Source of the DNA: Bacteroidales bacterium
Lineage (GTDB): Bacteria; Bacteroidota; Bacteroidia; Bacteroidales; JACABE01
Direction: 5' to 3'
Assembly: GCA_023251515.1 (NCBI GenBank)
Contig: JAHEYQ010000031.1
Span: 1-55,909 of the forward strand
DNA length: 55,909 nucleotides
In this document: piece by piece, positions 1 to 10,089 of the stretch
How positions within the stretch are numbered: position 1 is the first letter of the stretch
Layout: every line of letters starts with the position of its first letter
Made by a program: the position numbers and the translations under genes
Notes under the pieces: generated by a model
The model's input: the letters and a program-made list of their open reading frames with translations, nothing else
Database searches by the model: none
Told to the model about the DNA's origin: nothing

Positions 1-2
1 TT

Positions 3-1679
<1,677 letters not shown>

Positions 1680-1691
1680 TTTAGAACTTTT

Positions 1692-2912
1692 ATGAACATA
1701 TTAAAAATTAGCATCATTCTTTTAGCAATGATAAGTATAACAGTCTTTTTTGGCTGTAATGAAAAAAAACTTGACGAACATGGCCATGCTGCCGAAACAC
1801 ACGCAAAGGGAGAACCAGAAGGAGAAGTTGAAGTACTCCCTGAAGACATAGTTGAGTTACGAGACGACCAAATAAAACTTGCAGGTATTCAGCTAGGTAA
1901 AATTGAGATGCGTCAAGTAAGCGGTGTAATTAAAGCCAACGGCTTTGTTACCAACGCTCCGCAAAATTCAGCTTCTGTGAGCGTTCCTTTGGGTGGATTT
2001 ATAAAAACGTCAAACTTGTTACCAGGCAGTGCAGTTTCTAAAGGTCAAACACTTGCAATTATCCAGAATACCGAGTTTGTCGATTTACAGCAAAGTTACC
2101 TAGATATTAAAAATAAGTACGAATTTGCTGAAGCTGAATATAAACGCCACACCGAACTTTATAAAGACGATGTGTATTCTGAAAAAAATGTACAACAAAT
2201 AACTTCGGAATACCGCAGTCTTAAAGCACAACTTAAAGGTGTCGGGCAAAAATTACAGGTAATTGGCATTAATCCTGCTACACTTACAGAAGAAGCTATT
2301 TCGGCAACCATTAAACTTGTTTCGCCTATCAGCGGATACGTTAAAACAGCCAACATCAGCATGGGCAAATATGTTTCGCCTACTGATGTATTGTTTGAAA
2401 TTGTGGGCACCGATAATTTATTGCTCGAATTGAGTTTGTTCGAAAAAGATGCAAACACCATTTCTATTGGTCAGTTTGCCCACTTCACTATCAACAATGA
2501 TGCACATGAACATAAAGCTGTAATTTATCAGGTAGGAAAATCAATTAATGCTGATAAAATCTACAAAGTGTATGCAACTATTCAGCAACCATGTAACAAC
2601 GTGTTGCCTGGCATGTACGTACTTGCTCATATCGAAAAAACCAACAAACAGCTTCCTTCTGTACCTGCCGATGCCGTGGTTTCTTTCGACAATAAATATT
2701 TCATTTTTGCTTTTGAGAAAGATAAGGAAGAAGAAGGTAAACCATTTACCGAATACCGATTTATAGAAGTAACAAAAGGTGATACCAATGATGGTTTTAC
2801 TGAAATACAATTGCCAGAAAATTTCGATATTAAAAATGTTAAAATCGTAACCAAAGGGGCATATAAATTACTATCAGCAAAAAAGAACGCTGGCGAGATG
2901 ACCTGCGGTTAA
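1692..2912 (+). CDS. CusB/CzcB-type periplasmic adaptor lipoprotein of RND metal efflux
   Basis: 406 aa. The N-terminus is a lipoprotein signal (hydrophobic run ending FFGCNEKK, lipidated Cys about residue 22), then a His/Glu-rich segment (EHGHAAETHAKGE) likely to bind metal. The body has the HlyD-like order: beta-barrel, lipoyl half-motifs (GGFIKTSNLLPGSAVSKGQ and later SPISGYVKTANISMGKYVSP), alpha-hairpin, then membrane-proximal domain. It should bridge the inner-membrane pump and the fused TolC domain encoded just upstream. The C-terminal residues LLSAKKNAGEMTCG matter because a near-copy of this tail occurs at 6648-6698. Start chosen at the ATG opening the signal peptide. Metal specificity is not resolved. 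Confidence 0.9.
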   Translation: MNILKISIILLAMISITVFFGCNEKKLDEHGHAAETHAKGEPEGEVEVLPEDIVELRDDQIKLAGIQLGKIEMRQVSGVIKANGFVTNAPQNSASVSVPLGGFIKTSNLLPGSAVSKGQTLAIIQNTEFVDLQQSYLDIKNKYEFAEAEYKRHTELYKDDVYSEKNVQQITSEYRSLKAQLKGVGQKLQVIGINPATLTEEAISATIKLVSPISGYVKTANISMGKYVSPTDVLFEIVGTDNLLLELSLFEKDANTISIGQFAHFTINNDAHEHKAVIYQVGKSINADKIYKVYATIQQPCNNVLPGMYVLAHIEKTNKQLPSVPADAVVSFDNKYFIFAFEKDKEEEGKPFTEYRFIEVTKGDTNDGFTEIQLPENFDIKNVKIVTKGAYKLLSAKKNAGEMTCG

Positions 2913-2936
2913 TAACACAAATAAAAAAATACGACT

Positions 2937-3269
2937 ATGAAAGAAATAAAAGCATTTGTAAAGCCCTTCAAAGTGAATGATATATTAAATCAATTACTTG
3001 AGGCTGGTTATCCGAATTTATCAGTTTCTATGGCAGAGGGTACAGGGCATTTTAAAGGAGACGAACCTTCAATTTCTACCCATTTCTCAATTACAGACAG
3101 TAAAGTCGCCAAAATTGAAATTGTTTGCAATGATACTGATGTTAACAAGATTGTTGAAATTATCTCTCAAAAAGGCCGGACAGGTAATCCCGGTGATGGG
3201 ATTGTTTATGTAATCGATGTTGAGAAAGTTTACAAAGTGAATACAGGTTTAGAAAATGGAATAGCCTAA
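2937..3269 (+). CDS. PII-like signalling protein linked to metal efflux (PII-NG type)
   Basis: 110 aa, the normal PII length. Seen: N-terminal KPFKVNDILNQL strand/helix like GlnB, a central T-loop region, the B-loop signature GRTGNPGDGIVYVIDVEKV, and a C-terminal NTGLENG resembling the C-loop. The T-loop lacks the Tyr that is uridylylated in GlnB (GTGHFKGDEPSIST in its place), so control by GlnD is unlikely. PII paralogues of a separate group (PII-NG) are known to lie beside CzcABC-type pumps. Here it sits 24 nt after the adaptor and before a P-type ATPase, not near amtB or glnA. Inferred role: nucleotide- or metal-responsive regulator of the efflux apparatus. Confidence 0.85.
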   Translation: MKEIKAFVKPFKVNDILNQLLEAGYPNLSVSMAEGTGHFKGDEPSISTHFSITDSKVAKIEIVCNDTDVNKIVEIISQKGRTGNPGDGIVYVIDVEKVYKVNTGLENGIA

Positions 3270-3278
3270 TGTAAGTTT

Positions 3279-3308
3279 AAAGACTGCCCGTCAAACCGGG
3301 CGGTCTTT
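3279..3308 (+). terminator. Hairpin after the PII-like gene
   Basis: Arms AAAGACTGCCCG and CGGGCGGTCTTT pair over 12 bp with one G-U wobble and a 6-nt loop, 9 nt after the PII stop codon. The + side has only a short T run inside the arm and an A-rich sequence after it, so it may be an attenuating or processing hairpin rather than a full terminator. Confidence 0.55.
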
Positions 3309-3379
3309 ACAAAAAAATACAGTCAGCTAATTTACAACGAAAATATTAGGGTGTCTGTAAAGCGATAAATACCACAACT

Positions 3380-5467
3380 ATGAAAAAATATACGTTAAAA
3401 AATCTTGACTGTGCTTCATGTGCATCAAAGATTGAAGGATACCTGACAAAATTGGATGAAGTAAAATTTGTAAACGTGAATTTTGCAAATTCTACCATGA
3501 CGATTGATACCGATAATCTTGAAAAGGTTAAAGCCCGTATCAAAGAAATAGAGCCGGAAGTTATAGTAGAAGACAGTGATAAAGAGAAAGCGATAGTTTC
3601 AACAAGCGAACTCGTTGAAAATAAATGGACCATTATTAAAGCAGTTTCCGGGCTTCTACTGTTAATCGCCGGAATGGTATTCGAAGAAGAAATCCACAAC
3701 ACACCTTTTCATATTGCCGAATTTTTAGTGTTCGGAACAGGTTATCTGATTGTAGGTTGGAAAGTTATTTCATCGGCTGTAAAAAACATCATTAGGGGTC
3801 AATTCTTTGACGAACAGTTTTTAATGGCTATTGCCACGCTTGGAGCTTTTGCAATAGACCAAATGCCCGAAGCAGTGGCGGTAATGCTATTTTATGTGGT
3901 TGGCGAATTGTTTCAGGATATTGCAGTTAACCGTTCACGAAAATCAATCAAAGCATTGCTAGAAATAAAACCGGAATATGCAAACCTAGTGATAGATGGA
4001 GAATCAACCAGGGTTTCACCGGAAAGTATTCAGGTTGGCGATACAATTATCGTAAAGGCCGGGGAGAGAATCCCCCTCGATGGCGAAGTAATTAATGGTA
4101 GTTCATTTGTCGATACTTCGGCTTTGACTGGTGAAAGTGTGCCAAGAAAAGTGAAGGACAAAGACACTGTTTTATCCGGAATGATTAATCAAACCGGAGT
4201 GTTAACAATCAAAGTAACCAAAATATTCAGTGAATCGTCTGTATCGAAAATTCTGGAACTGGTCGAAAATGCCTCCTCTAAAAAAGCAGAAACCGAAAAG
4301 TTCATTACCACGTTTGCCAAATACTATACGCCAGTAGTGGTTATCAGCGCCCTGTTACTGGCCATTCTGCCGCCTCTTTTAGTTAGCGGCCAAACATTCG
4401 GCGAATGGATTTACCGTGCATTGGTCGTATTGGTTATTTCCTGCCCCTGTGCATTGGTAATAAGCATTCCGTTAGGATATTTCGGCGGCATTGGCAGCGC
4501 TTCGAGAAAAGGAATTTTGGTGAAAGGTTCCAACTTTCTGGATGCTTTAACACAGGTAAAAACCGTGGTATTTGATAAAACAGGCACACTCACCAAGGGG
4601 GAGTTTAAGGTTTCGGAAGTTGTTACTTCTAATGGTTTTTCTAAGGAGCAAATATTAGAATATGCTGCTTATGCAGAAACCAATTCAAACCATCCGGTTG
4701 CTAAATCAATTTCAGATGCTTATGCGAAAGAAATAGATCATGCCAGAATCAAACAAGTGGAAGAAATTTCGGGGCATGGCATTAAAGCCGTAATTGACGA
4801 AAAAACCGTTCTTGCAGGTAATGATAAATTATTGCATAAAGAAAACATTGAACACCCGGTATGTAATGTGGAAGGAACAGTGGTGCATATAGCTATTGAC
4901 AAGGTTTATATGGGCTATATAATTATTTCGGACACACTGAAAGATGACGCCATTGAAGCGATTGATAAATTAAAAGCAAAAAATATTCAAACGGTAATGC
5001 TGACCGGCGACAACCAGTTTGCCGCCGCAGCCTTTGCCAAAAAATTAGGTATTGACAAATACTTCTGTGAACTGTTGCCCGAAGATAAGGTAAAACATAT
5101 CGAAACCTTGATGTCTGAAAACAAAGGGGGCAAGGTAGCTTTTGTTGGCGATGGGATAAATGACGCTCCTGTAATTGCCCGTGCCGATATTGGAATAGCA
5201 ATGGGCGCGCTTGGCTCTGATGCTGCAATCGAAACCGCCGATGTAGTGCTGATGACTGATTCGCCTTCGAAGGTTTCCATAGCTATTGATGTTGCAAAGA
5301 GAACAAGAAACATTGTGTGGCAGAATATCTTGTTTGCTATGGGCGTAAAGGCAATATTTATTATACTTGGCGTATTTGGTATAGCCACTATGTGGGAGGC
5401 CGTTTTTGGCGACATGGGAGTAGCTTTGATCGCTGTTTTTAATGCGATCAGAATACTGAAAAAATAG
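3380..5467 (+). CDS. zntA: Heavy-metal P1B-type ATPase (Zn/Cd/Pb exporter, ZntA/CadA-like)
   Basis: 695 aa. Order seen: N-terminal HMA domain with DCASCAS (Cys11, Cys14), transmembrane helices, actuator loop with LTGES, the ion-binding SCPCALVIS motif (about residue 354), phosphorylation motif DKTGTLTKGE (about 398), the SNHPVA HP motif of P1B pumps, and the hinge GDGINDAPVIARADIG. The C-terminal helix ends AVFNAIRILKK. CPC followed by LVISIPLGYFGG is typical of the ZntA/CadA (P1B-2) group, so Zn2+/Cd2+/Pb2+ export is inferred over Cu+. It stands after the PII gene and hairpin, so may have its own promoter. Its last 73 codons are repeated in diverged form at 6361-6584. Confidence 0.93.
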   Translation: MKKYTLKNLDCASCASKIEGYLTKLDEVKFVNVNFANSTMTIDTDNLEKVKARIKEIEPEVIVEDSDKEKAIVSTSELVENKWTIIKAVSGLLLLIAGMVFEEEIHNTPFHIAEFLVFGTGYLIVGWKVISSAVKNIIRGQFFDEQFLMAIATLGAFAIDQMPEAVAVMLFYVVGELFQDIAVNRSRKSIKALLEIKPEYANLVIDGESTRVSPESIQVGDTIIVKAGERIPLDGEVINGSSFVDTSALTGESVPRKVKDKDTVLSGMINQTGVLTIKVTKIFSESSVSKILELVENASSKKAETEKFITTFAKYYTPVVVISALLLAILPPLLVSGQTFGEWIYRALVVLVISCPCALVISIPLGYFGGIGSASRKGILVKGSNFLDALTQVKTVVFDKTGTLTKGEFKVSEVVTSNGFSKEQILEYAAYAETNSNHPVAKSISDAYAKEIDHARIKQVEEISGHGIKAVIDEKTVLAGNDKLLHKENIEHPVCNVEGTVVHIAIDKVYMGYIIISDTLKDDAIEAIDKLKAKNIQTVMLTGDNQFAAAAFAKKLGIDKYFCELLPEDKVKHIETLMSENKGGKVAFVGDGINDAPVIARADIGIAMGALGSDAAIETADVVLMTDSPSKVSIAIDVAKRTRNIVWQNILFAMGVKAIFIILGVFGIATMWEAVFGDMGVALIAVFNAIRILKK

Positions 5468-5562
5468 ATTTATGCAATACCTTATCACATATTACAGGTA
5501 TGATCTATTGATAAATTGAAATATATGATGTGGATACAAGAAAATACAATTTTTAAAATCTT

Positions 5563-6156
5563 ATGAAATCAGGAAATAAACTTATCGGCGTAGGGATTTT
5601 AACAGCAATGGCGGCATCCTTATGTTGCATAACACCCGTTTTAGCTCTTATTGCAGGAGCTAGTGGACTTGCTTCAACTTTTTCTTGGCTTGAACCATTT
5701 AGACCGTATTTAATTGGCTCGACAATTTTGTTTCTTGGATTTGCATGGTATCAAAAACTGAAACCTAAAAAACAAATTGATTGTAACTGCGAAATAGAAG
5801 AAAAATCAAAATTTATTCAAACAAAAACATTTTTAGGAATTATAACAGCCTTTACAATTATTATACTTGCCTTTCCATACTATTCAAGCATTTTCTACCC
5901 AAAAACCGAAAAGCAAATCATTGTGCATGAAAAATCCAATATTCAAAAAATTGAATTTAAAATTAGAGGGATGACTTGCAACAGTTGTGCCGAACACATA
6001 AATCACGAAGTGAATAAATTATCAGGAATAATAAGTTCAAACGTTTCATACGATAACGGAAACGCAATCGTAGAGTTTGACAATTCCAAAACAAATATTA
6101 TCGTAATTGAAAAAACAATTAACTCAACAGGCTATTCTGTAACAGACAAAAAATAA
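5563..6156 (+). CDS. merTP: MerT-MerP fusion (MerTP), mercuric ion uptake/transport protein
   Basis: 197 aa. The N-terminal half is MerT-like: helix 1 carries SLCCITP (Cys21-Cys22), helix 2 follows, then a cytoplasmic loop with DCNCE (about residues 72-75), then helix 3. The C-terminal half (about residue 125 on) is a MerP/HMA domain with GMTCNSCAEHI (Cys140 and Cys143). This fusion is known in Bacteroidota and would bind Hg2+ outside and pass it through the membrane. No merA or merR is present, so either detoxification lies elsewhere or the protein serves another soft metal. It ends 6 nt before the GDCCVxC gene, with which it forms a cassette. Confidence 0.88.
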   Translation: MKSGNKLIGVGILTAMAASLCCITPVLALIAGASGLASTFSWLEPFRPYLIGSTILFLGFAWYQKLKPKKQIDCNCEIEEKSKFIQTKTFLGIITAFTIIILAFPYYSSIFYPKTEKQIIVHEKSNIQKIEFKIRGMTCNSCAEHINHEVNKLSGIISSNVSYDNGNAIVEFDNSKTNIIVIEKTINSTGYSVTDKK

Positions 6157-6162
6157 AAATAA

Positions 6163-6369
6163 ATGGTAGTAATATTACAATCAACAATAACATGCCCGAA
6201 TTGTGGACACGAGAAAGAAGAAACAATGCCGACAGACGCTTGCCAATACTTTTATGAATGCGAGAATTGCAAAACCGTTCTGAAACCCCATCCAGGAGAC
6301 TGCTGCGTGTATTGTAGCTATGGTTCGGTAAAATGTCCCTCAATCCAAGAATCGAAGAATTGTTGCTGA
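6163..6369 (+). CDS. GDCCVxC-domain small metal protein
   Basis: 68 aa with 10 Cys. Seen: a CPNC pair (Cys11/14), a CENC pair (Cys33/36), the signature GDCCVYCSYG (Cys47, 48, 51), a further CP and a terminal CC. The family is catalogued as GDCCVxC (seleno)protein; members are small zinc-ribbon-like proteins found beside merTP, and in some one Cys is selenocysteine. All positions are Cys here. Likely role, by context, is binding or relaying Hg or a related thiophilic metal. The CC and the TGA stop coincide with the point where the downstream ATPase remnant begins, so the 3' end may have been made at the recombination junction. Confidence 0.8.
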   Translation: MVVILQSTITCPNCGHEKEETMPTDACQYFYECENCKTVLKPHPGDCCVYCSYGSVKCPSIQESKNCC

Positions 6370-6584
6370 TGACCGATTCACCGTCTAAAGTTTCCATAGC
6401 TATTGATGTTGCAAAAAGAACAAGGAAAATAGTCTGGCAGAACATCTATTTTGCAATGGGCGTAAAGCTAGGTTTCATAGTTCTCGGTGTATTTGGTGTA
6501 GCCACTATGTGGGAAGCAGTATTTGGTGATATGGGAGTGGCTTTAATTGCGGTTTTTAATGCTATAAGGATATTAAAAAGTTAA
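6361..6584 (+). pseudogene. 3' fragment of a second ZntA-like P-type ATPase
   Basis: The frame encodes LLMTDSPSKVSIAIDVAK at its beginning and AVFNAIRILKS at its end, closely matching the last 73 residues of the intact ATPase (5249-5467) at protein and DNA level, with many silent differences. No start, phosphorylation or metal motifs remain, so it cannot be functional. It starts within the stop of the GDCCVxC gene at the shared string TGCTGATGAC. It is the surviving tail of a diverged paralogue whose body was lost or replaced by the merTP-GDCCVxC cassette. Confidence 0.88.
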
Positions 6585-6647
6585 AAAGTAATACTATGAA
6601 TAAAAACATAAATATTATAGTTTTTTATGCCTATATTTACTAATCTT

Positions 6648-6698
6648 GCTTATAATCTGCTTTCGGCTAAGAAAAATGCAGACGAAATGGCTTGTTGA
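6648..6698 (+). pseudogene. 3' tail of a second CusB-like adaptor gene
   Basis: Sixteen codons read AYNLLSAKKNADEMAC then TGA, against AYKLLSAKKNAGEMTCG at the end of the intact adaptor (1692-2912). The preceding bases have no matching frame. It lies about 60 bp after the ATPase fragment and directly before a hairpin. The two relics together show that a complete second pump operon once lay here or was rearranged through this point. Confidence 0.75.
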
Positions 6699-6721
6699 GA
6701 CACCTTGTTTTTTATGCTTAC

Positions 6722-6756
6722 CAAAAAGCCGGTAGTTAATTGCTATCAGCTTTTTG
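6722..6756 (+). terminator. Hairpin terminator of the relic operon
   Basis: CAAAAAGC-c-GGTAG pairs with CTATC-a-GCTTTTTG around a 7-nt loop, ending in a T-rich tract. It follows the adaptor relic by 24 nt and probably ends transcription of the whole metal block. Confidence 0.65.
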
Positions 6757-7124
6757 TTTGTAAAGTTCTTAATGCAATTTATGATTTGGTGTATAAAATA
6801 TTTTGCTAACAACTTGTCTGATTGATTTATTAACTAAAATATTTTTAAATGATATATAGTAAGTAATAGGGAGTATAGGCAAATACTCTTACGGATAGGT
6901 AGTAAGTAATGGGGAGTTTGGATAAATACGTTTTCGGAGGCTTAGTACGTAACAGGGAGTATGGGCAACTACGATATCCGTAAGCGTATTCAACAGTTTT
7001 TCATTGAGTTGGGAGAAAATTCTGATTAGTTGGCAAAAATAAATTTATTGATATTAATCACTATTAATGATATTTAACTTTTTCTTATAATCATTTTGTG
7101 GTTTTGCTTGTTACTTTTGCAACG
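6757..7124. other. Non-coding AT-rich spacer with tandem repeats and a promoter-like box
   Basis: Apart from the three 43-bp repeats no gene is seen. The last part contains TACTTTTG (7112-7119), a match to the Bacteroidota TAnnTTTG -7 element, only 5 nt before the ATG at 7125, which would give a very short or absent leader. Confidence 0.5.
6858..6986 (+). repeat. Three tandem 43-bp degenerate repeats
   Basis: Units start at 6858, 6901 and 6944, each exactly 43 bp, each beginning AGTA(A/C)GTAA, followed by GGGAGT, then an AANTACG-like element and a GC-richer end. No ORF covers them. They are too few and too diverged, with no spacers, to be CRISPR. Confidence 0.75.
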
Positions 7125-7610
7125 ATGAAAAAAATAACAACCTATATAATCAGCTTAATGGCTGTTGTACTTATTCTGGCTTCTTCGGCCGGATTAAGCT
7201 TTGTTGTTCATCATTGCAATTCGTCTCAATCCGATAGCTTTAAGTTCTTTACCGATCATTACAAATGCAAAACCGAAATTGAGAAAGAAGAGGCAAAACC
7301 CGCTTGCTGCTGTGCAAAACATGCCGAAATGGCCGAAAACAAATCGCAAAACAACCTCAACAAAAGCGATTGTTGCAAAAACACCTACAAATATCTCAAA
7401 ATATCTTTTCAATACAACAATAGTTTCTCTATTCACAAAATAATTATTGCAAATGTTCCTTACATTTCCAATATTTGTAATGTTTACAACAGCAAACAAA
7501 TTGCCGAAGATATTTCTCCTGTTTACCATCCGCCTCCGCTGCTTTTCTTTGGTAAACATTTAATTTATTTTATTCAGAATATTAAAATTCCTCACCACTC
7601 TTTCTGCTAA
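7125..7610 (+). CDS. HYC_CC_PP-family Cys-rich membrane-anchored protein
   Basis: 161 aa from the ATG at 7125, which opens a clean hydrophobic signal/anchor; the longer upstream start adds a segment overlapping the promoter box. Seen: HHCN, HYKC, an ACCCAKH cluster, SDCC and, near the C-terminus, YHPPPLLFFG. This HYC...CC...PP arrangement is a small Bacteroidota family of unknown function, often next to metal-related TonB receptors. Here it heads five co-directional genes whose products all contain Cys pairs. Likely an envelope metal binder; function not established. Confidence 0.72.
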   Translation: MKKITTYIISLMAVVLILASSAGLSFVVHHCNSSQSDSFKFFTDHYKCKTEIEKEEAKPACCCAKHAEMAENKSQNNLNKSDCCKNTYKYLKISFQYNNSFSIHKIIIANVPYISNICNVYNSKQIAEDISPVYHPPPLLFFGKHLIYFIQNIKIPHHSFC

Positions 7611-7679
7611 TACACATAGTAAAGAAAGTTTAGGGCATTGCCATGTCCTGAAGAGTAATTAATTTTAATATTTTACAAA

Positions 7680-9989
7680 ATGAAAATAAAAATAATAACA
7701 GCAATCATATTGCTAATTAATACCATATCATTGTTTTCGCAAAACATAAGCGGAAATATATATGAAATAAACGAGAAAAAAGAAAAGAACTCTTTGGTTG
7801 GCGTTAATGTTTTCTGGATTGGAACAACCATAGGTACAACTACCAATACTGATGGAAAATTTCAAATATCAGCAAAAGACATCAAAGATCAACGTTTGAT
7901 AATGAAAATGCTGGGCTTTAAAACCGATACCGTTGTTATAAACGGAAACACCAGAATATCGCACCAATTGCTTGGCGAAAATCAGCAACTAAGTGCTGTA
8001 GAAATATCGGTACGAAACGATAGCTATATCTCAAAACTAAATGCACGCAAAGTAGAAGTAATAACCACTGGCGAACTTTTTAAAGCTGCTTGTTGTAATC
8101 TTTCAGAAAGTTTCGAAACCAATGCATCGGTAGATGTTTCGTACAGCGATGCCATTACCGGAGCAAAACAAATTCAAATGTTAGGTTTATCAGGGGTTTA
8201 CAGTCAGATTCAGACTGAGAATTTCCCTTCTGTAAGAGGCATGGCTTCTACCTTTGGCTTAAATTATATACCTGGTTCATGGATGGAATCCATACAAATA
8301 GCCAAAGGCACATCATCGGTAGTAAACGGATACGAATCAATAACAGGGCAAATAAATGTGGAATACAAAAAGCCGGCTAATTCCGACAAACTTTTTGTAA
8401 ACATTTATGCCAATAACAAAGCCCGTTTCGAAACCAACGTAGTGTCGGCATATAAACTAAACGACAAACTAAGCACCATGCTTATGCTGCATACCGATAA
8501 TTTTAATCAGAAAATAGATAACAACAACGACAATTTTATGGATTTACCCAAACTAAATACCATAAACATTTTCAATCGTTGGGATTATATGGTACCGGGT
8601 AAGTTTACCTCACGCTTTGGTGTAAAATACATGGAAGAACACCGCGATGGCGGCACTATGGATTACGACAAATCTACCTTTGTTGACGATACCGCAAAGA
8701 TTAATAAATGGACACAACCCTATGGTTTTAATCTTACTACCCGTCGAGGCGAAATATTCTGGAAAAACGGCATCATCTTTCCGTCCAGACCACTGACAAG
8801 CCTTGCCATTATTGTAAATGCCACCAATCACGAACAAAAAGGATACTTTGGTATCAATAATTATTACGGTCGCGAAAGAACTTTGTATGCAAATTTGTTA
8901 TATTCATCAATAATAGGCAACAAAGATCATAAATTTACAACCGGATTAAGTTATATGCTCGACAACAATGTAGAAAGCTATAATCAGAAACTTTATGTTT
9001 ATAATTATCAGGTTTTCAATAATTCCGATTTGTTTACAGTACACCATTCGGTAAATAACTATTATAATCTCGACAGAGAAGAATCTATTCCGGGTGCATA
9101 TTTTGAATATACCTATTCGCACAATGATAAAATAACTGTAATTGCCGGCATCAGAGCCGATCATCACAACAAATACGGTACATTTTACACTCCCCGCTTA
9201 AATGCACGTTATCATATTGATGCACTTACAGTTATAAGAGGCTCAATTGGATATGGTTATCGAACTGCAAATTTAATTTCTGAGAATCTTTCGTTGCTTG
9301 CCAGCCAACGAAATTTTGTATTCGAAAGTGATTTAAAACAAGAAAAAGCTTTGAATTTCGGAATTAATTTTTCAAAAGAATTTGCTTTATTTGGTCGTAA
9401 AGCTGAATTTAACTTAGATTTATATCGAACTAATTTTGAGAATCAAGTAATTGCAGATCTTGATAGTATCCCAACAACAGCATATTTCTATAATTTAAAA
9501 GGTCAGTCTTATGCCAACAGCTATCAGGCACAACTAAGCATGGAACCCATCAAAAGACTTACGCTATTGGTGGCATATCGTATAAATGATGTAAAAACTA
9601 TAATCAACAATGTGTTGCAACAACGACCTTTTGTTAATAAATTCAAAGGCTTAATTACACTTTCGTATGCAACACGTTTCGACAGATGGAAATTTGATTT
9701 CACCACACAGTTTAACGGCAGTGCACGTTTATCGAACCAAAGCAAGATGCCAGCTAAAATCAAAAGAGACGATACTACACCGGAGTACATCATTATAAAT
9801 GCACAGGTAACCAGAAAATTCAAATATTTCGATATTTATCTGGGTAGCGAAAATCTGGGCAACTTCACTCAAAAAGATCCGATAACCGAAGCTTTTGCAC
9901 CCTATCATTCGCACTTTGATACTACCATGACCTGGGGACCGGTAAGCGGAACAACCGTATATGCAGGATTAAGATACAGCATTAAATAG
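7680..9989 (+). CDS. TonB-dependent outer-membrane receptor, probably for metal
   Basis: 769 aa. Signal peptide (MKIKIITAIILLINTISLFS), CarboxypepD_reg-like beta-sandwich (about 22-100), plug (about 120-240) and 22-strand type barrel ending in an aromatic-rich strand (GLRYSIK). The plug contains an unusual Cys pair (KAACCNLSESFETN) and conserved plug stretches FPSVRGM and SVVNGYESITGQINVEYKKP. SusD is absent, so this is not a polysaccharide-utilisation SusC. Neighbouring HYC_CC_PP and HMA genes suggest uptake or exchange of copper or another soft metal. The ligand is inferred from context only. Confidence 0.85.
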   Translation: MKIKIITAIILLINTISLFSQNISGNIYEINEKKEKNSLVGVNVFWIGTTIGTTTNTDGKFQISAKDIKDQRLIMKMLGFKTDTVVINGNTRISHQLLGENQQLSAVEISVRNDSYISKLNARKVEVITTGELFKAACCNLSESFETNASVDVSYSDAITGAKQIQMLGLSGVYSQIQTENFPSVRGMASTFGLNYIPGSWMESIQIAKGTSSVVNGYESITGQINVEYKKPANSDKLFVNIYANNKARFETNVVSAYKLNDKLSTMLMLHTDNFNQKIDNNNDNFMDLPKLNTINIFNRWDYMVPGKFTSRFGVKYMEEHRDGGTMDYDKSTFVDDTAKINKWTQPYGFNLTTRRGEIFWKNGIIFPSRPLTSLAIIVNATNHEQKGYFGINNYYGRERTLYANLLYSSIIGNKDHKFTTGLSYMLDNNVESYNQKLYVYNYQVFNNSDLFTVHHSVNNYYNLDREESIPGAYFEYTYSHNDKITVIAGIRADHHNKYGTFYTPRLNARYHIDALTVIRGSIGYGYRTANLISENLSLLASQRNFVFESDLKQEKALNFGINFSKEFALFGRKAEFNLDLYRTNFENQVIADLDSIPTTAYFYNLKGQSYANSYQAQLSMEPIKRLTLLVAYRINDVKTIINNVLQQRPFVNKFKGLITLSYATRFDRWKFDFTTQFNGSARLSNQSKMPAKIKRDDTTPEYIIINAQVTRKFKYFDIYLGSENLGNFTQKDPITEAFAPYHSHFDTTMTWGPVSGTTVYAGLRYSIK

Positions 9990-9990
9990 C

Positions 9991-10026
9991 ACTTCGACTA
10001 CGCTCAGTAACCTTACTTCGACTAAA
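9991..10026. repeat. Dispersed-repeat-like CTTCGACTACGCTCAG segment
   Basis: Directly after the receptor stop: CTTCGACTACGCTCAGTAAC followed by a partial second TTCGACT. Strings of this kind recur between genes in Bacteroidota genomes. Only one copy is in this window. Confidence 0.35.
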
Positions 10027-10089
10027 ATAAGAAAAACTATTAACTTAATAACTTAGTAACTAATAATAAATAACTTAATTTTAAAAAAA

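Noticed and set aside
2937..3269. Ordinary nitrogen PII (glnB/glnK)
   Set aside because: No T-loop Tyr, no amtB or glnA neighbour, and it is embedded in a metal efflux operon.
4987..5488. Long antisense ORFs over the P-type ATPase gene
   Set aside because: Low-complexity Ser/Ala/Ile products typical of the complement of a real gene; the sense strand has all catalytic motifs.
5563..6369. Complete mercury resistance operon
   Set aside because: No merA reductase, merB or merR regulator in the region; only the transport fusion and the small Cys protein are present.
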